From Corynebacterium pseudotuberculosis (GTDB taxonomy: Bacteria; Actinomycetota; Actinomycetes; Mycobacteriales; Mycobacteriaceae): a stretch of DNA of 64,000 nucleotides. How positions within the stretch are numbered: the stretch's first letter is position 1; each line of letters opens with the position of its first letter. Below are positions 9,789-18,389 of the stretch, piece by piece. The notes beneath the pieces were generated by a model. The model saw nothing but the letters and a program-made list of their open reading frames with translations. It searched no databases and was not told the DNA's origin. Location of the stretch: assembly GCF_002155265.1 (NCBI RefSeq), contig NZ_CP021251.1:434001-498000 (forward strand), in the 5' to 3' direction. The position numbers were made by a program, and so were the translations under genes.

Positions 9789-10841
9789 CTACTGAACTGT
9801 GACGTCACCAACGCCACTGGTTACTCGCAGATTCAATGTTTCTCCTTGAGCGTCAGGATTATGTAACCCCTCGGAGCAGCGCTTATCACCGATCCGTGTT
9901 CCGCAGCTGACCTGTACGCGTATATTTTGGGGCAATCTGACGTGTACGTCGCCGATCTTTGTTTGCACGCGAACGTGTCGAGGCTTGTCTAAATCGGCCA
10001 TGCGGCTGAGGTCAAGGTCGATGTCGCCAGCGCGAAGAATATAGGAGTCTGCAAGTTGTGCGGCGTTTGTAGGATGTGCGTCGATATCTCCGAAAGAATC
10101 GTCGATTCTTTCCGGAGCTCCCGCCATAGCCGCGATGATTATTCCAACAATAACAAGGCCGCCAGCGAACCATGCGAGTCCTCTGATCAAAGGGTTACGA
10201 GGCTTCTTTTGCTGCGGCGCGGGACCAGGCTCGGGGAGATCCCAAGCAAAAGGAGCGGTTTCTAATGGATCCCACGCGGGTGGTTGTGGAGCAGCAAGCG
10301 GCGCATCAAAGCCTTCTATCGGACTGTAGGCACTTAAGTCTACTTGTGGCCCAGAGCTATCTGGATGCCGTTGCAACAGCCCCACTGGAGGTTCAGGAGT
10401 GCGCTGGTGCAACAAATACCAAGCGAGGAAGAAGACGATGAACGAGGTAAAATAACCTGTCCTAAAGAATGCTGTACCTGAGCTACTAGATGAAAAAATT
10501 ATCAGAAAAATAACGAGGATCAGTATCCACCCGGTATTCCTCTCACTACGGAGGATTTTGCTATTTTTAACGGAATCATCTTGATGCAAAGTTAAATCGA
10601 CAGGCGCTTTAACCAGAGAATATTTTGGCATTATCAACCAAGCGATGAGATATAACAGAAAGCCGCCGCCGAAAAAAGCGAAGAGAACAAAAAAGATACG
10701 CACCAAGGTTGGGTCAATTTGGTAGCGGACTCCAATGCCCTCACAAACTCCCAAGAATTTTGCCTCACTGCCTTGTTCGCGAGGTAAACGCACGGGGCGA
10801 GCGTCCCACATCTGATGAAGTGTCTCGTTCATACTTTCCAT
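9789..10841 (-). CDS. esrI: PspC-domain membrane protein, EsrI-like inhibitor of the envelope-stress system
   Basis: 350 residues. An N-terminal PspC domain (GVCEGIGVRYQIDPTLVRI then hydrophobic FFVLFAFFGGGFLLYLIAWLI) is followed by two or three more helices and one near residues 225-243. The C-terminal ~100 residues form a LiaF-like beta domain (LDLSRMADLDKP, IGDVHVRLPQNI). Divergent, adjacent esrS and esrR make this the EsrISR arrangement known from C. glutamicum, where EsrI restrains EsrSR until envelope stress. A palindromic element lies inside the gene right after the last helix and reads APERIDDSFGD, in a linker where inserted residues would be tolerated. Start could be Met1 or Met4. 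Confidence 0.82.
   Translation of the reverse strand: MESMNETLHQMWDARPVRLPREQGSEAKFLGVCEGIGVRYQIDPTLVRIFFVLFAFFGGGFLLYLIAWLIMPKYSLVKAPVDLTLHQDDSVKNSKILRSERNTGWILILVIFLIIFSSSSSGTAFFRTGYFTSFIVFFLAWYLLHQRTPEPPVGLLQRHPDSSGPQVDLSAYSPIEGFDAPLAAPQPPAWDPLETAPFAWDLPEPGPAPQQKKPRNPLIRGLAWFAGGLVIVGIIIAAMAGAPERIDDSFGDIDAHPTNAAQLADSYILRAGDIDLDLSRMADLDKPRHVRVQTKIGDVHVRLPQNIRVQVSCGTRIGDKRCSEGLHNPDAQGETLNLRVTSGVGDVTVQ
10088..10117. repeat. Palindromic mini-element inside esrI
   Basis: Core GAATCGTCGATTC with arms CTCCGAAA and TTTCCGGAG; the left arm lacks one G. In esrI it reads PERIDDSFG. Confidence 0.85.
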
Positions 10842-10945
10842 TGTGAAGGGTTATGTGAGAATACACATCGGGGAAGACCCTGAATTAAAAAAGATCCGGG
10901 TTTCACCTGATGGGGAATCAGAAACGCTGTGGGAAGATAACAGGC

Positions 10946-12106
10946 ATGCAACAGGCTTATCCTCCTTTCTACCGAGACCGTGATAATAACGTCATCGGAG
11001 GCGTTGCAGCAGGTTTAGCCAGATATTTTGGGTTGAGCGTGATGCAAGTCCGGATCGGTCTTGCAGCATTGGCTTTACTCAATGGGGCGGGAGTGATGGT
11101 CTATGCAGCTTTGTGGATCTTCACAACGTCGAGGTCTTTCCGGAAAGAATCGTCGATTCTTTCCGGAAAGACCTCTGAAACATCGGCATGGGCGAAGCCC
11201 ACAAATTTACTTCTTGCGATAGCCGCATTGGCTGGGGCGTTTGGGGTCTCGGGTTTCTTTGGAAAATCGGTCGGTATTTCCTCGGGTGTAGTGGCAGCTT
11301 TTGCCGTCATTGGCGCTGGAGTGCTGTTGGCGTGGTTGGCATATGACCGCATTAATTCTGATTATGCGGTAGTCATGATCGGCGTGGGGGCGTCGTTAGT
11401 TTTTGCGGGGGTGTTGTTTGCTGCTGTTCAATGGCAGGATCGACAGTTTTTTGGTTCAGCTGTGATCACAGTAGTTCTTACTTTGGCTGGAGTGGCGGCG
11501 TTGGTGGCGCCGTTTGTGGTGCGGGTGGTGCAGAAGCTGAACGCGGGCCAGGTGGAGAAGGCTGCTGCTGATGAGCGGGCAGAGATTGCAGCGAGAATCC
11601 ACGATTCGGTGCTGCAAACGTTGGCTCTTATTCAGAAGCGGTCGGAGGATCCGGAGGTGCGTCGATTAGCTAGGGGACAGGAGCGTGAACTGCGACAGTG
11701 GTTGTTTTCCCCACGAGAGGACGCCACTGTTTTTAAAGCGATTGAGCGGGCCTGTGGTGAGGTGGAAGACATGTTTGCTATAACGATTTCGCCTGTAATC
11801 GTGGGGGAGGATCGACCATTGGAAGCATCGACGAAGTCCGCGGTGTTGGCTGCGCGCGAGGCCATGGTGAATGCCGCGAAGCATTCGGGGCAGGATTCTG
11901 CGGATGTGTATGCGGAGTGCTTTGATGAGTTGGCCATTTTTGTGCGGGATCGTGGGCCGGGGTTTGATCTTGAAACTGTGGATGAGAGTCGGCATGGAGT
12001 TCGCGATTCTATCCTGGGCAGGGTGAAACGCGCTGGCGGTGACGTGCAGATTCATAATTCTGCGGGAACCGAGGTAGCTATTCGTATGCCGTTCAAGAAA
12101 CAATAG
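10946..12106 (+). CDS. esrS: Sensor histidine kinase EsrS (PspC domain plus HisKA_3/HATPase)
   Basis: 386 residues from the ATG at 10946; an in-frame ATG at 10910 adds 12 residues and is less likely. The N-terminal PspC module (NVIGGVAAGLARYFGLSVMQ, then a helix) is shared with EsrI. Four more helices follow to residue ~200. The phosphoacceptor is His219 in AARIHDSVLQTLALIQ. ATP-binding motifs are REAMVNAAKHSG (N box) and DRGPGFD (G1). It belongs to the NarL-linked kinases and phosphorylates EsrR, whose gene starts 4 bp later. A 45-bp perfect palindrome lies inside the gene and reads RKESSILSGKT between the first helix and the next ones. Confidence 0.88.
   Translation: MQQAYPPFYRDRDNNVIGGVAAGLARYFGLSVMQVRIGLAALALLNGAGVMVYAALWIFTTSRSFRKESSILSGKTSETSAWAKPTNLLLAIAALAGAFGVSGFFGKSVGISSGVVAAFAVIGAGVLLAWLAYDRINSDYAVVMIGVGASLVFAGVLFAAVQWQDRQFFGSAVITVVLTLAGVAALVAPFVVRVVQKLNAGQVEKAAADERAEIAARIHDSVLQTLALIQKRSEDPEVRRLARGQERELRQWLFSPREDATVFKAIERACGEVEDMFAITISPVIVGEDRPLEASTKSAVLAAREAMVNAAKHSGQDSADVYAECFDELAIFVRDRGPGFDLETVDESRHGVRDSILGRVKRAGGDVQIHNSAGTEVAIRMPFKKQ
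11131..11175. repeat. Palindromic mini-element inside esrS, 45 bp perfect
   Basis: 22-bp arms match perfectly around a central T at 11153. The arms contain the nested palindrome CTTTCCGGAAAG twice. In esrS it reads FRKESSILSGK. Confidence 0.92.
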
Positions 12107-12110
12107 GAAC

Positions 12111-12788
12111 ATGAAGGTTTTTCTCGTTGACGATCATTCTGTCTTTCGTGCGGGCGTTCGCGCTGAGATTGGGGGTGCCGTGGAGATCGTGGGGGAAGCT
12201 GGGACAGTGAGCGAGGCCGTGGCGGATATCGACGCAACCCGTCCTGATGTGGTGCTTCTCGACGTCCACATGCCCGACGGCGGCGGCGTAGCAGTGTTGC
12301 GCGGGGTCACAAGCCCTGCGCGCTTTTTGGCCTTGAGCGTTTCAGACGCTGCTGAGGACGTGATTTCAGTGATCCGGGCGGGAGCTAGAGGCTATGTGAC
12401 AAAAACCATTTCGGGAGCAGAGCTTATCGACGCTATCACGCGCGTACACACCGGCGATGCTGTGTTTTCTCCGCGACTAGCGGGCTTTGTGCTCGATGCT
12501 TTCGCGCGCCCTGATCCAATGGGAGCAGGGGTTGTCGACTCACCAGAGACCGACAGAGAAGTAGAAGAGGGCAAGCAGGTCTCTGACCCGATAGTGGATG
12601 CGTTGACCCGAAGAGAATTGGAGGTGCTGCGGTTACTGGCCCGCGGGTATACCTATAAAGAAATTGGGGCGCAGCTTTTCATCTCGGTCAAGACTGTCGA
12701 AACGCATGCTTCGAATATTCTCCGGAAAACGCAGCAGTCGAATAGGCACGCGCTTACGCGCTGGGCACATTCCCGTGACCTGGATTAG
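12111..12788 (+). CDS. esrR: NarL/LuxR-type response regulator EsrR
   Basis: 225 residues. Receiver domain with the acidic pair D7-D8, phosphoacceptor Asp51 in VVLLDVHMPDG, and a conserved Lys in YVTKTISGAEL. An acidic linker follows, then a LuxR-type helix-turn-helix (LTRRELEVLRLLARGYTYKEI, split here as LTRRELEVLRLLARG and YTYKEIGAQLFISVKTVE). It is translated 4 bp after esrS. The C. glutamicum counterpart activates cell-envelope stress genes. The next gene is convergent with a gap of 3 bp. Confidence 0.9.
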   Translation: MKVFLVDDHSVFRAGVRAEIGGAVEIVGEAGTVSEAVADIDATRPDVVLLDVHMPDGGGVAVLRGVTSPARFLALSVSDAAEDVISVIRAGARGYVTKTISGAELIDAITRVHTGDAVFSPRLAGFVLDAFARPDPMGAGVVDSPETDREVEEGKQVSDPIVDALTRRELEVLRLLARGYTYKEIGAQLFISVKTVETHASNILRKTQQSNRHALTRWAHSRDLD

Positions 12789-12791
12789 ACG

Positions 12792-13424
12792 CTAAGACTG
12801 TGAACGGATATCGATTACAACGCGTGTGGGGTTGGGGACAATCTGCACAGAATAAGGATGCTCGGCATCTAAACCGATAACAAATTGTGAGCGGCCCTCT
12901 ACAGTACCGGCTGCTTTAACCTCGGTGATGTTCCCAACTCCTTGCACGGTACCGATCCGCGGATCCTGTTTGCCTAGCTCAAAAGGAAGCAGCGTGCCAT
13001 CAATGTTGACGTTGAGTGCCGTCTTGCCACGAACCTGGATAGGTTTGCCGCTTGCTTGTTGAGTGGGGGATGAAGTGTAGTCTACAAACCAACCGGGGTT
13101 TCCGGAGCCCTCGATATTAAACACCACACGATCAAAAGTCTCGTGGTGTCCCACTCGGACGCCTGTGACGATGGATTCAGATTTTTCAGGTCGCTGCGTT
13201 TTGGCTTCCTTGTTAGCATCGCCCAAAGGAGTAAGTCCTGCGTTAGACGAGGATGCAGGTGCTGAAGGCAAATCCGAGTGGGTGGATGCTGAATCAACAG
13301 CATCAGTCGGGGCGGAAGCTTTATCTGTAGAACATGCGGTTAGTCCCGTTATGCTTAGGGCAACTGCAAATGCAGCAGCAGGCAGCTTCCAACGAGAACA
13401 ACTGCTAACTGGATGTTCATTCAT
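12792..13424 (-). CDS. AMIN-like domain lipoprotein
   Basis: 210 residues. A signal peptide ends with the lipobox LTAC, so Cys31 should carry the lipid anchor. A Ser/Thr/Ala-rich spacer leads to a beta-rich domain from about residue 90 (GVRVGHHETFDRVVFNIEG, VVIDIRS at the end) that fits the AMIN-like family. AMIN domains bind or localise to peptidoglycan or cell-envelope parts. It is convergent with esrR. No partner enzyme domain is fused here, so its function is not known. Confidence 0.8.
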   Translation of the reverse strand: MNEHPVSSCSRWKLPAAAFAVALSITGLTACSTDKASAPTDAVDSASTHSDLPSAPASSSNAGLTPLGDANKEAKTQRPEKSESIVTGVRVGHHETFDRVVFNIEGSGNPGWFVDYTSSPTQQASGKPIQVRGKTALNVNIDGTLLPFELGKQDPRIGTVQGVGNITEVKAAGTVEGRSQFVIGLDAEHPYSVQIVPNPTRVVIDIRSQS

Positions 13425-13602
13425 GTGTTTTACCGTAACGTGTCTAGGTGCTCATAATGAAGCTTAGAGGCGATAATCCGGCTAATCGTTGTGAAATTGA
13501 GATACGCATCAGATGTGATGTCTCTTAATGGGTGACCGGTTTTCAGACACTAAACGCATAGATAAGACTTAGCTGCACCTTACTTAATTACACGGTACGC
13601 TA

Positions 13603-14475
13603 ATGGTCATGACTGACCTGTGCTCTGACGTTCATATCGAGCCTTTACCTGGAACATCTAGAGTGGGCGATACCTATGTGTTGCTAGAGCACACTGGGGC
13701 ATGGAGCCATGACATTCTCGACGGAAAGACGTTTACTGCAGAAGTTTCCTCACAACTTAAAGCACTGGATGTCGGGCTTTATTTGATCCGGAAGCCGGGG
13801 CGGGCTGGGCACGTGGATAAACCGCTCAAAACGGTGTACTTAGTATTCGGGTCCGTAGGAATAGCGGAAACACTAGTGGTAGAAAAGGCCGAAGATATCT
13901 GTTCTTTGGACCTTTCGGGACCTGGAAAAAATGGGGCGGTGCGGGTTGAAGATCCGATTCTTCTTATTTGCACCCATGCCAAGCGAGACGCTTGCTGTGC
14001 GATCAAAGGCCGACCTATCGCGGCATCGCTCTGCAGGGCTTTCCCAGAAGCTCCCATTTGGGAGTGTAGCCATACCAAAGGGCATCGTTTTGCCCCATCT
14101 ATGGTTTTGATGCCTTGGGGATACGCTTGGGGTCGGCTTAATGAGGTCGCGTCGCAAGAACTCTATCGCACTGCACGCCGCGGCGAACTTTTTCTTCCTG
14201 GATGTCGCGGTCGAGGACTTTGGGAGCCGGAGGGGCAGGTAGCAGAGATCGCGGTGGCAGAGCACGTAGCGAGTAATGGCGAAAAACCACAACTTGGGCA
14301 GTTTGTGTGGGAAAGAATCGACGATTCCTCCCTAATCACCGAGGCGTCAGGAGGCCGCTCTTGGGCCGTGTCTATGCATGAGGCGGAAGTCGAAGGCGTT
14401 GTGGCCTCTTGCGGGAGCCCTCCCACAACAGGAAAGGCCTGGTTTGTTGATTCAGTGGTGCAACAGCGGAGATAG
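13603..14475 (+). CDS. Sucrase/ferredoxin-like family protein
   Basis: 290 residues. The central part has LICTHAKRDACCAIKGRPIA and, further on, WECSHTKGHRFAPSMVLMPW: the paired Cys/His motifs of the Suc_Fer-like thioredoxin-fold family (PF06999), which can bind a 2Fe-2S cluster. The natural role is unknown. The first ~100 residues are variable. Near the C-terminus a palindromic element reads VWERIDDSSLITEA. The gene stands alone, divergent from the AMIN lipoprotein, and convergent with metI. Start at the ATG at 13603, or the in-frame ATG at 13609. Confidence 0.82.
   Translation: MVMTDLCSDVHIEPLPGTSRVGDTYVLLEHTGAWSHDILDGKTFTAEVSSQLKALDVGLYLIRKPGRAGHVDKPLKTVYLVFGSVGIAETLVVEKAEDICSLDLSGPGKNGAVRVEDPILLICTHAKRDACCAIKGRPIAASLCRAFPEAPIWECSHTKGHRFAPSMVLMPWGYAWGRLNEVASQELYRTARRGELFLPGCRGRGLWEPEGQVAEIAVAEHVASNGEKPQLGQFVWERIDDSSLITEASGGRSWAVSMHEAEVEGVVASCGSPPTTGKAWFVDSVVQQRR
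14310..14332. repeat. Palindromic mini-element inside the Suc_Fer-like gene
   Basis: Core GAATCGACGATTC with arms GGAAA / CTCCC, two mismatches. Reads WERIDDSSL in the gene. Confidence 0.8.
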
Positions 14476-14584
14476 GCTACGGCGGGAAAATACAGCTCCA
14501 GGTCATCCCTGTGTGATCACAAGATGCACTAGTGAATTATGGGGATAGAAAATGGGCGCCATACAAGGAAATATGACGCCCACT

Positions 14585-14607
14585 GGAAAGAATCGACGAT
14601 TCCTTCC
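14585..14607. repeat. Palindromic mini-element on the metI stop codon
   Basis: 23 bp, 11-bp arms, one mismatch, central A. The metI TAG stop (14609-14607) directly abuts it, so the element forms the start of the 3' untranslated region. Confidence 0.85.
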
Positions 14608-15284
14608 TACCTCCGCATGATTTTCTTTGATAGCCAGTTGCCAAAGAGCTGAGCAATCTGCACGATGAGGATGATCACGAAGGTCGCCACGTAGGTGACC
14701 TCCCAATCATAAGCACGGTAGCCGTAGACGATGGCAAAGTCTCCGAGACCGCCGCCGCCGATATAACCGGCCATTGCAGACATATCCACGATGGCGATAA
14801 AGATAAAGGTATAGCCGAGAACTAGTGGCCCCAGGGCCTCGGGGACGATCACCGACGTGATGATCTTCCAGGGGCTCGCTCCCATGGAACGAGCGGCCTC
14901 GATAACGCCGGGGTCAATTGTGACAAGATTTTGTTCTACGATGCGAGCAACGGCGAAGGTCGCTGCAATGGACATGATGAACATGGCGGCTTCGCGACCA
15001 ATGGTTGTTCCCACCACCGCCAGCGTGAGGGGGCCAAACGCCGTAATCATGATGATAAACGGTATTGGTCGAACAAAATTCACCAATATATTGATAATGG
15101 TGTAGATGAATTTATTGTGAAGAATTCCGCCGGCCCGGGTGGTGTACAGCAGGATACCGAGGGCAAGGCCGAGAAGACCGCCGACGACGAGCGTGACCGA
15201 TACCATGATGAGGGTATCCACGATGGCGGAGGTGAATGTGTCGCCGAGTCGGGACCAGTTGGCGGCGAGGATCTGAGTGGTCAT
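14607..15284 (-). CDS. metI: Methionine ABC transporter permease MetI
   Basis: 225 residues with five to six membrane helices. The EAA loop EAARSMGASPWKIITSVIVPEALG docks on MetN; motif halves are EAARSMGASPWK and VIVPEALG. The C-terminal IVQIAQLFGNWLSKKIMRR is typical of MetI. Together with MetN and MetQ it imports methionine at the cytoplasmic membrane. It overlaps the metN stop codon by 4 bp (ATGA type), which implies translational coupling. Its stop codon is followed immediately by a palindromic element. Confidence 0.96.
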   Translation of the reverse strand: MTTQILAANWSRLGDTFTSAIVDTLIMVSVTLVVGGLLGLALGILLYTTRAGGILHNKFIYTIINILVNFVRPIPFIIMITAFGPLTLAVVGTTIGREAAMFIMSIAATFAVARIVEQNLVTIDPGVIEAARSMGASPWKIITSVIVPEALGPLVLGYTFIFIAIVDMSAMAGYIGGGGLGDFAIVYGYRAYDWEVTYVATFVIILIVQIAQLFGNWLSKKIMRR

Positions 15285-16303
15285 CGCTGGATCTCCTGGA
15301 TGTCGGTAGTGGTGGAAAGATAATCGAAGAAGCTATCAATGACGTTGTCAGGGCCGGTGAGGCGGACAGTGACTTTGCCAAAGGAATGTTTCTGCAACGT
15401 AGTGATGCCGCCGTGAACGATTCCGATCCCGGCCCCTGCGTCCTTGGCCTGCGCCGCTGCTGTGAAAAATCCGGAGTCCTCGGAGAGCGTGATCGTAAAG
15501 AGTCGGCCCTCGTGCGCCAGAAGATCTTCCGATTCGATGGCATCGGGAGTATTGCGTAACGACGTAGCGACGAAGCGCTGGGCCACGCGCGTCTGCGGGT
15601 GCGAAAAGACCTCATAAACACTGCCGTATTCGACCACTTTTCCGCTTTCCATGACCGCGACTTTATCTGCGATAGAGCGGATAACATCCATTTCGTGAGT
15701 AATCACGACGATGGTGATTCCTAATTCGCGATTGACCTTACGCAAAAGATCGAGGACCTCATGCGTGGTTTCTGGGTCGAGCGCTGAGGTGGCTTCGTCG
15801 GCAAGCAAAAGCGCTGGATTGTTGGCAAGCGCACGGGCAATGCCGACGCGCTGTTTTTGTCCGCCCGAAAGCTCTTCAGGATAGTTGCCGCCGCGATCAG
15901 AGAGCCCCACGAAAGTGAGAAGCTCGTCGACACGCTTCTTACGCTCCTGCTTATCGACGCCCGCCAGCTTCAACGGATACTCGATATTTCCGGCAGCCGT
16001 GCGAGAGGTAAACAAGTTGAATTGCTGAAAGATCATTCCAATGCCAGCACGAATGCTGCGGAGTTTCTTCTCAGGCATACCCACGATGTCGGTACCGTCC
16101 AGACGTAGATGCCCTGAGGTGGGGAAATCTAGACCGTTAATCATGCGGACAAGGGTTGATTTTCCGGCGCCGGAATAGCCAATGACTCCGAGAATCTCTC
16201 CCGGTTCGACAGTCAACGTGACGCCGTCCAGGGCGGTGATATTTTTCTTACCTGAGCTGAAGACTTTGGTGATGTCTTCGAACTCAATACGGGTTCCGTT
16301 CAT
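15281..16303 (-). CDS. metN: Methionine ABC transporter ATPase MetN
   Basis: 340 residues. Walker A GYSGAGKST, signature LSGGQKQRVGIARAL, Walker B LLLADEATSALD and the H-loop VVITHEMDVI are all intact. The C-terminal ~95 residues form the NIL regulatory domain, which binds methionine and slows transport when the cell is replete. It lies 54 bp downstream of metQ and overlaps metI, so metQ-metN-metI form an operon. Confidence 0.97.
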   Translation of the reverse strand: MNGTRIEFEDITKVFSSGKKNITALDGVTLTVEPGEILGVIGYSGAGKSTLVRMINGLDFPTSGHLRLDGTDIVGMPEKKLRSIRAGIGMIFQQFNLFTSRTAAGNIEYPLKLAGVDKQERKKRVDELLTFVGLSDRGGNYPEELSGGQKQRVGIARALANNPALLLADEATSALDPETTHEVLDLLRKVNRELGITIVVITHEMDVIRSIADKVAVMESGKVVEYGSVYEVFSHPQTRVAQRFVATSLRNTPDAIESEDLLAHEGRLFTITLSEDSGFFTAAAQAKDAGAGIGIVHGGITTLQKHSFGKVTVRLTGPDNVIDSFFDYLSTTTDIQEIQR

Positions 16304-16357
16304 AGGAAATGCTTTCTGCTGTTAAATCGCGTGCCTGTTAAATCGCGTGTCAAACTT

Positions 16358-17215
16358 TTAGGATTGCTTTTGAAGTCGATCCAGAATTTGCTGTAACTCC
16401 TCGGGTGAACGCTTGACTTCCACAGAGGTTCCCTTTGAGTCCTCTGCAAGTGCGTCCTGCACCTCGGGGGTGTGCCACAGCTCGATAAGCTTCTGCCACC
16501 TAGGGTCGTCCTTGTTCTCCTTTTTAGCCACCAACACATTGATATAGGGCTCTGACTCAGCAGAGGAAGGGTCGTCCTGGAAGATTGTAGTTTTGGCATC
16601 GATCCCCGCACGATCAAGGAACGTATTATTGATGACCGCAGGTTTCCCCTCTCCATATGCTGCCGGTGCTGATGCCGCCTCGACCGGAGTGACAGACACC
16701 TTGGACTGCTCTTTATCAATGTCCGCCGGTGCTGGAAGATCGGGGCTGCCGTCTTTAAGCTTGAGCAATCCCGCTGCTACCAAAACGTTCAAAGCACGAG
16801 CTTGATTTGTCGGGTCATTGGGAATCGCGACGGAATTTCCTTCAATTCCGTCGAGCGAATCGTGTCCCTTCCAGAACAGAGCGAGTGGGATAATCTCGGT
16901 CGAACCAACAGGGACCAAATCGGAACCAGATTTGACGTTATATTCTGCGAGGAACTTTAAGTGCTGGAACAAATTCACATCTAGCTGGTTCTGGCTGAGA
17001 GCCTGGTTAGGAGTAGAGAAGTCGGAGAATTCGACGACATCGAGTGCGATGCCGGCTTCTGCGGCTTTGTCCTTCCAAACTGTCCATGCCTTTTTCGTGG
17101 AATCAGTGGTGCCGATTCGGACAGAATCGTCGATTCTGTCCGAAGAACAAGCGACCAATCCGGTAGCGGCGATGGCTGCCGCTGCGATGGTCGCGATGCT
17201 GTGACGAATATTCAT
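16358..17215 (-). CDS. metQ: Methionine-binding lipoprotein MetQ (copy 1)
   Basis: 285 residues. The lipobox GLVAC places the lipidated Cys at about position 23. The NlpA/MetQ fold follows with IGTTDSTKKAW, QALSQNQLDVNLFQHLKFL and a conserved FLDRAGID. It feeds methionine to MetN-MetI. The paralogue directly upstream (17428-18297) is about 65-70% identical by eye. The largest difference near the N-terminus is at the linker after the lipobox: SSDRIDDSVRIGTTDS here against SSDAKDGTTTIKIGTTDS there. The DRIDDSV stretch is encoded by a palindromic element. A McbR-type operator lies 115 bp upstream. Confidence 0.95.
   Translation of the reverse strand: MNIRHSIATIAAAAIAATGLVACSSDRIDDSVRIGTTDSTKKAWTVWKDKAAEAGIALDVVEFSDFSTPNQALSQNQLDVNLFQHLKFLAEYNVKSGSDLVPVGSTEIIPLALFWKGHDSLDGIEGNSVAIPNDPTNQARALNVLVAAGLLKLKDGSPDLPAPADIDKEQSKVSVTPVEAASAPAAYGEGKPAVINNTFLDRAGIDAKTTIFQDDPSSAESEPYINVLVAKKENKDDPRWQKLIELWHTPEVQDALAEDSKGTSVEVKRSPEELQQILDRLQKQS
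17116..17144. repeat. Palindromic mini-element inside metQ, 29 bp perfect
   Basis: 14-bp perfect arms around a central T. Arm sequence TTCGGACAGAATCG differs from most copies (ACA instead of AAA), and the other arm changes with it (TGT). Reads DRIDDSV. Confidence 0.92.
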
Positions 17216-17329
17216 GGACGCGTATTTTCTTCCTTTTTCGCAATTGCTGAGTAAGCATGCTTTTCGCCGATTGATGAAAGATCAGCTGATTCTTGTTATC
17301 GCTGGCAGAGTAGTCGAGTGGATCTACTT

Positions 17330-17345
17330 TGTACAGCTCGGTCTA
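17330..17345. promoter_or_regulatory. Putative McbR operator upstream of metQ copy 1
   Basis: TGTAC-AGCTCG-GTCTA fits the McbR consensus TAGAC-N6-GTCTA at 8 of 10 defined bases. TAGTC-N6-ATCTA at 17311-17326 is a weaker neighbour. McbR represses sulfur/methionine genes in C. glutamicum. Nearly the same sequence occurs upstream of the second metQ and of metX. Confidence 0.6.
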
Positions 17346-17427
17346 CTCGGTATTGGGTGTCTATGGCTTGACAAGGCGTAGACGCCCTGTCCCCAGCGGT
17401 GGGGTGGGCGTCGAAAAGTAAGAAATG

Positions 17428-18297
17428 TTACTTGCCTTGAGCTTCTTCGAGTCGCTTAAGAATCTTCTGTAGCTCCTCCGGAGAGCGCTTTACCTCAACA
17501 GAAGTACCCTTGGAATCTTCCTTGACGCCCTCTTGGACTTCGGGGGAGTGCCAGAGCTCGACCAGTTTGTTGATGTTCGGGTCATCTTTCTTGTCGGCCT
17601 TGGTTACAAAGGCATTGATATAAGGCTCGGCTTCTTGGGACTCTGGGTTGTCTTGGAAAACGGCGAGCTTTGGATCAATGCCAGCCCGGTCTAGGAAGGA
17701 GTTGTTGATGATGGCTGGTTTGCCCTCGCCGTAGGCGGCAGTTGTCTGGGCTGCATCAATGGGAGTGACCTTGACTTTAGATGCTCCCTCATCGATATCT
17801 GCGGGCGCTGGCGTGACTATGCCATCGTGTTTGAGCTTGAGCAGTCCGGCCTGGACAAGCACGTTGATTGCGCGGCCCTGGTTGGAGGAGTCGTTAGGGA
17901 TAGCGATGGATTCGCCCTCGATGCCATCTAAAGAGTCGTGGTCCTTCCAGAACAAAGCCAGTGGGACAATCTCGGTGGCTCCGATGGGCGTGAGGTCAGC
18001 GCCTTTTCCAGTGTTGTACTCTGCGAGGAATTTGAGGTGCTGGAAGAGGTTAACGTCGATTTGGTTCTGGTTGAGGGCGTCGTTGGGGGTGGAGTAATCG
18101 GAGAAATCGACAATGCTGAGCTTGATCCCAGCTTCTTTGGCTTTGTCCTCAAAGGCGCTCCAGGCCTTCTTTGTGGAATCTGTCGTGCCTATCTTAATGG
18201 TGGTGGTTCCATCCTTTGCATCGGAGGAACAAGCGACTAATCCTGTTGCAGCAAGTGTAGACGCGGCGATAATTGCGAGGCTGCGACGCAGTTTCAT
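17428..18297 (-). CDS. metQ: Methionine-binding lipoprotein MetQ (copy 2)
   Basis: 289 residues from the ATG at 18297 (an upstream in-frame extension to 18432 is not likely coding). Signal peptide and lipobox GLVACS are like copy 1. The mature part has IGTTDSTKKAW, ALNQNQIDVNLFQHLKFL and a C-terminus SVEVKRSPEELQKIL close to copy 1. It is the first gene of the metQ-metQ-metN-metI group, all on the minus strand, with a gap of 212 bp before copy 1. It lacks the palindromic element of copy 1, so it shows what the linker looks like without it. Two solute-binding proteins may share one permease or differ in substrate (methionine enantiomers or sulfoxide), which is inference. Confidence 0.93.
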   Translation of the reverse strand: MKLRRSLAIIAASTLAATGLVACSSDAKDGTTTIKIGTTDSTKKAWSAFEDKAKEAGIKLSIVDFSDYSTPNDALNQNQIDVNLFQHLKFLAEYNTGKGADLTPIGATEIVPLALFWKDHDSLDGIEGESIAIPNDSSNQGRAINVLVQAGLLKLKHDGIVTPAPADIDEGASKVKVTPIDAAQTTAAYGEGKPAIINNSFLDRAGIDPKLAVFQDNPESQEAEPYINAFVTKADKKDDPNINKLVELWHSPEVQEGVKEDSKGTSVEVKRSPEELQKILKRLEEAQGK

Positions 18298-18389
18298 TGT
18301 GGATTCCTTTAATAGATTTTGTTCGAGGTTATGAAAATAAGAGGGTGAGCGGGCAAGCTTTTCGACGCCAGCCGAAGATCGCTTATCTA

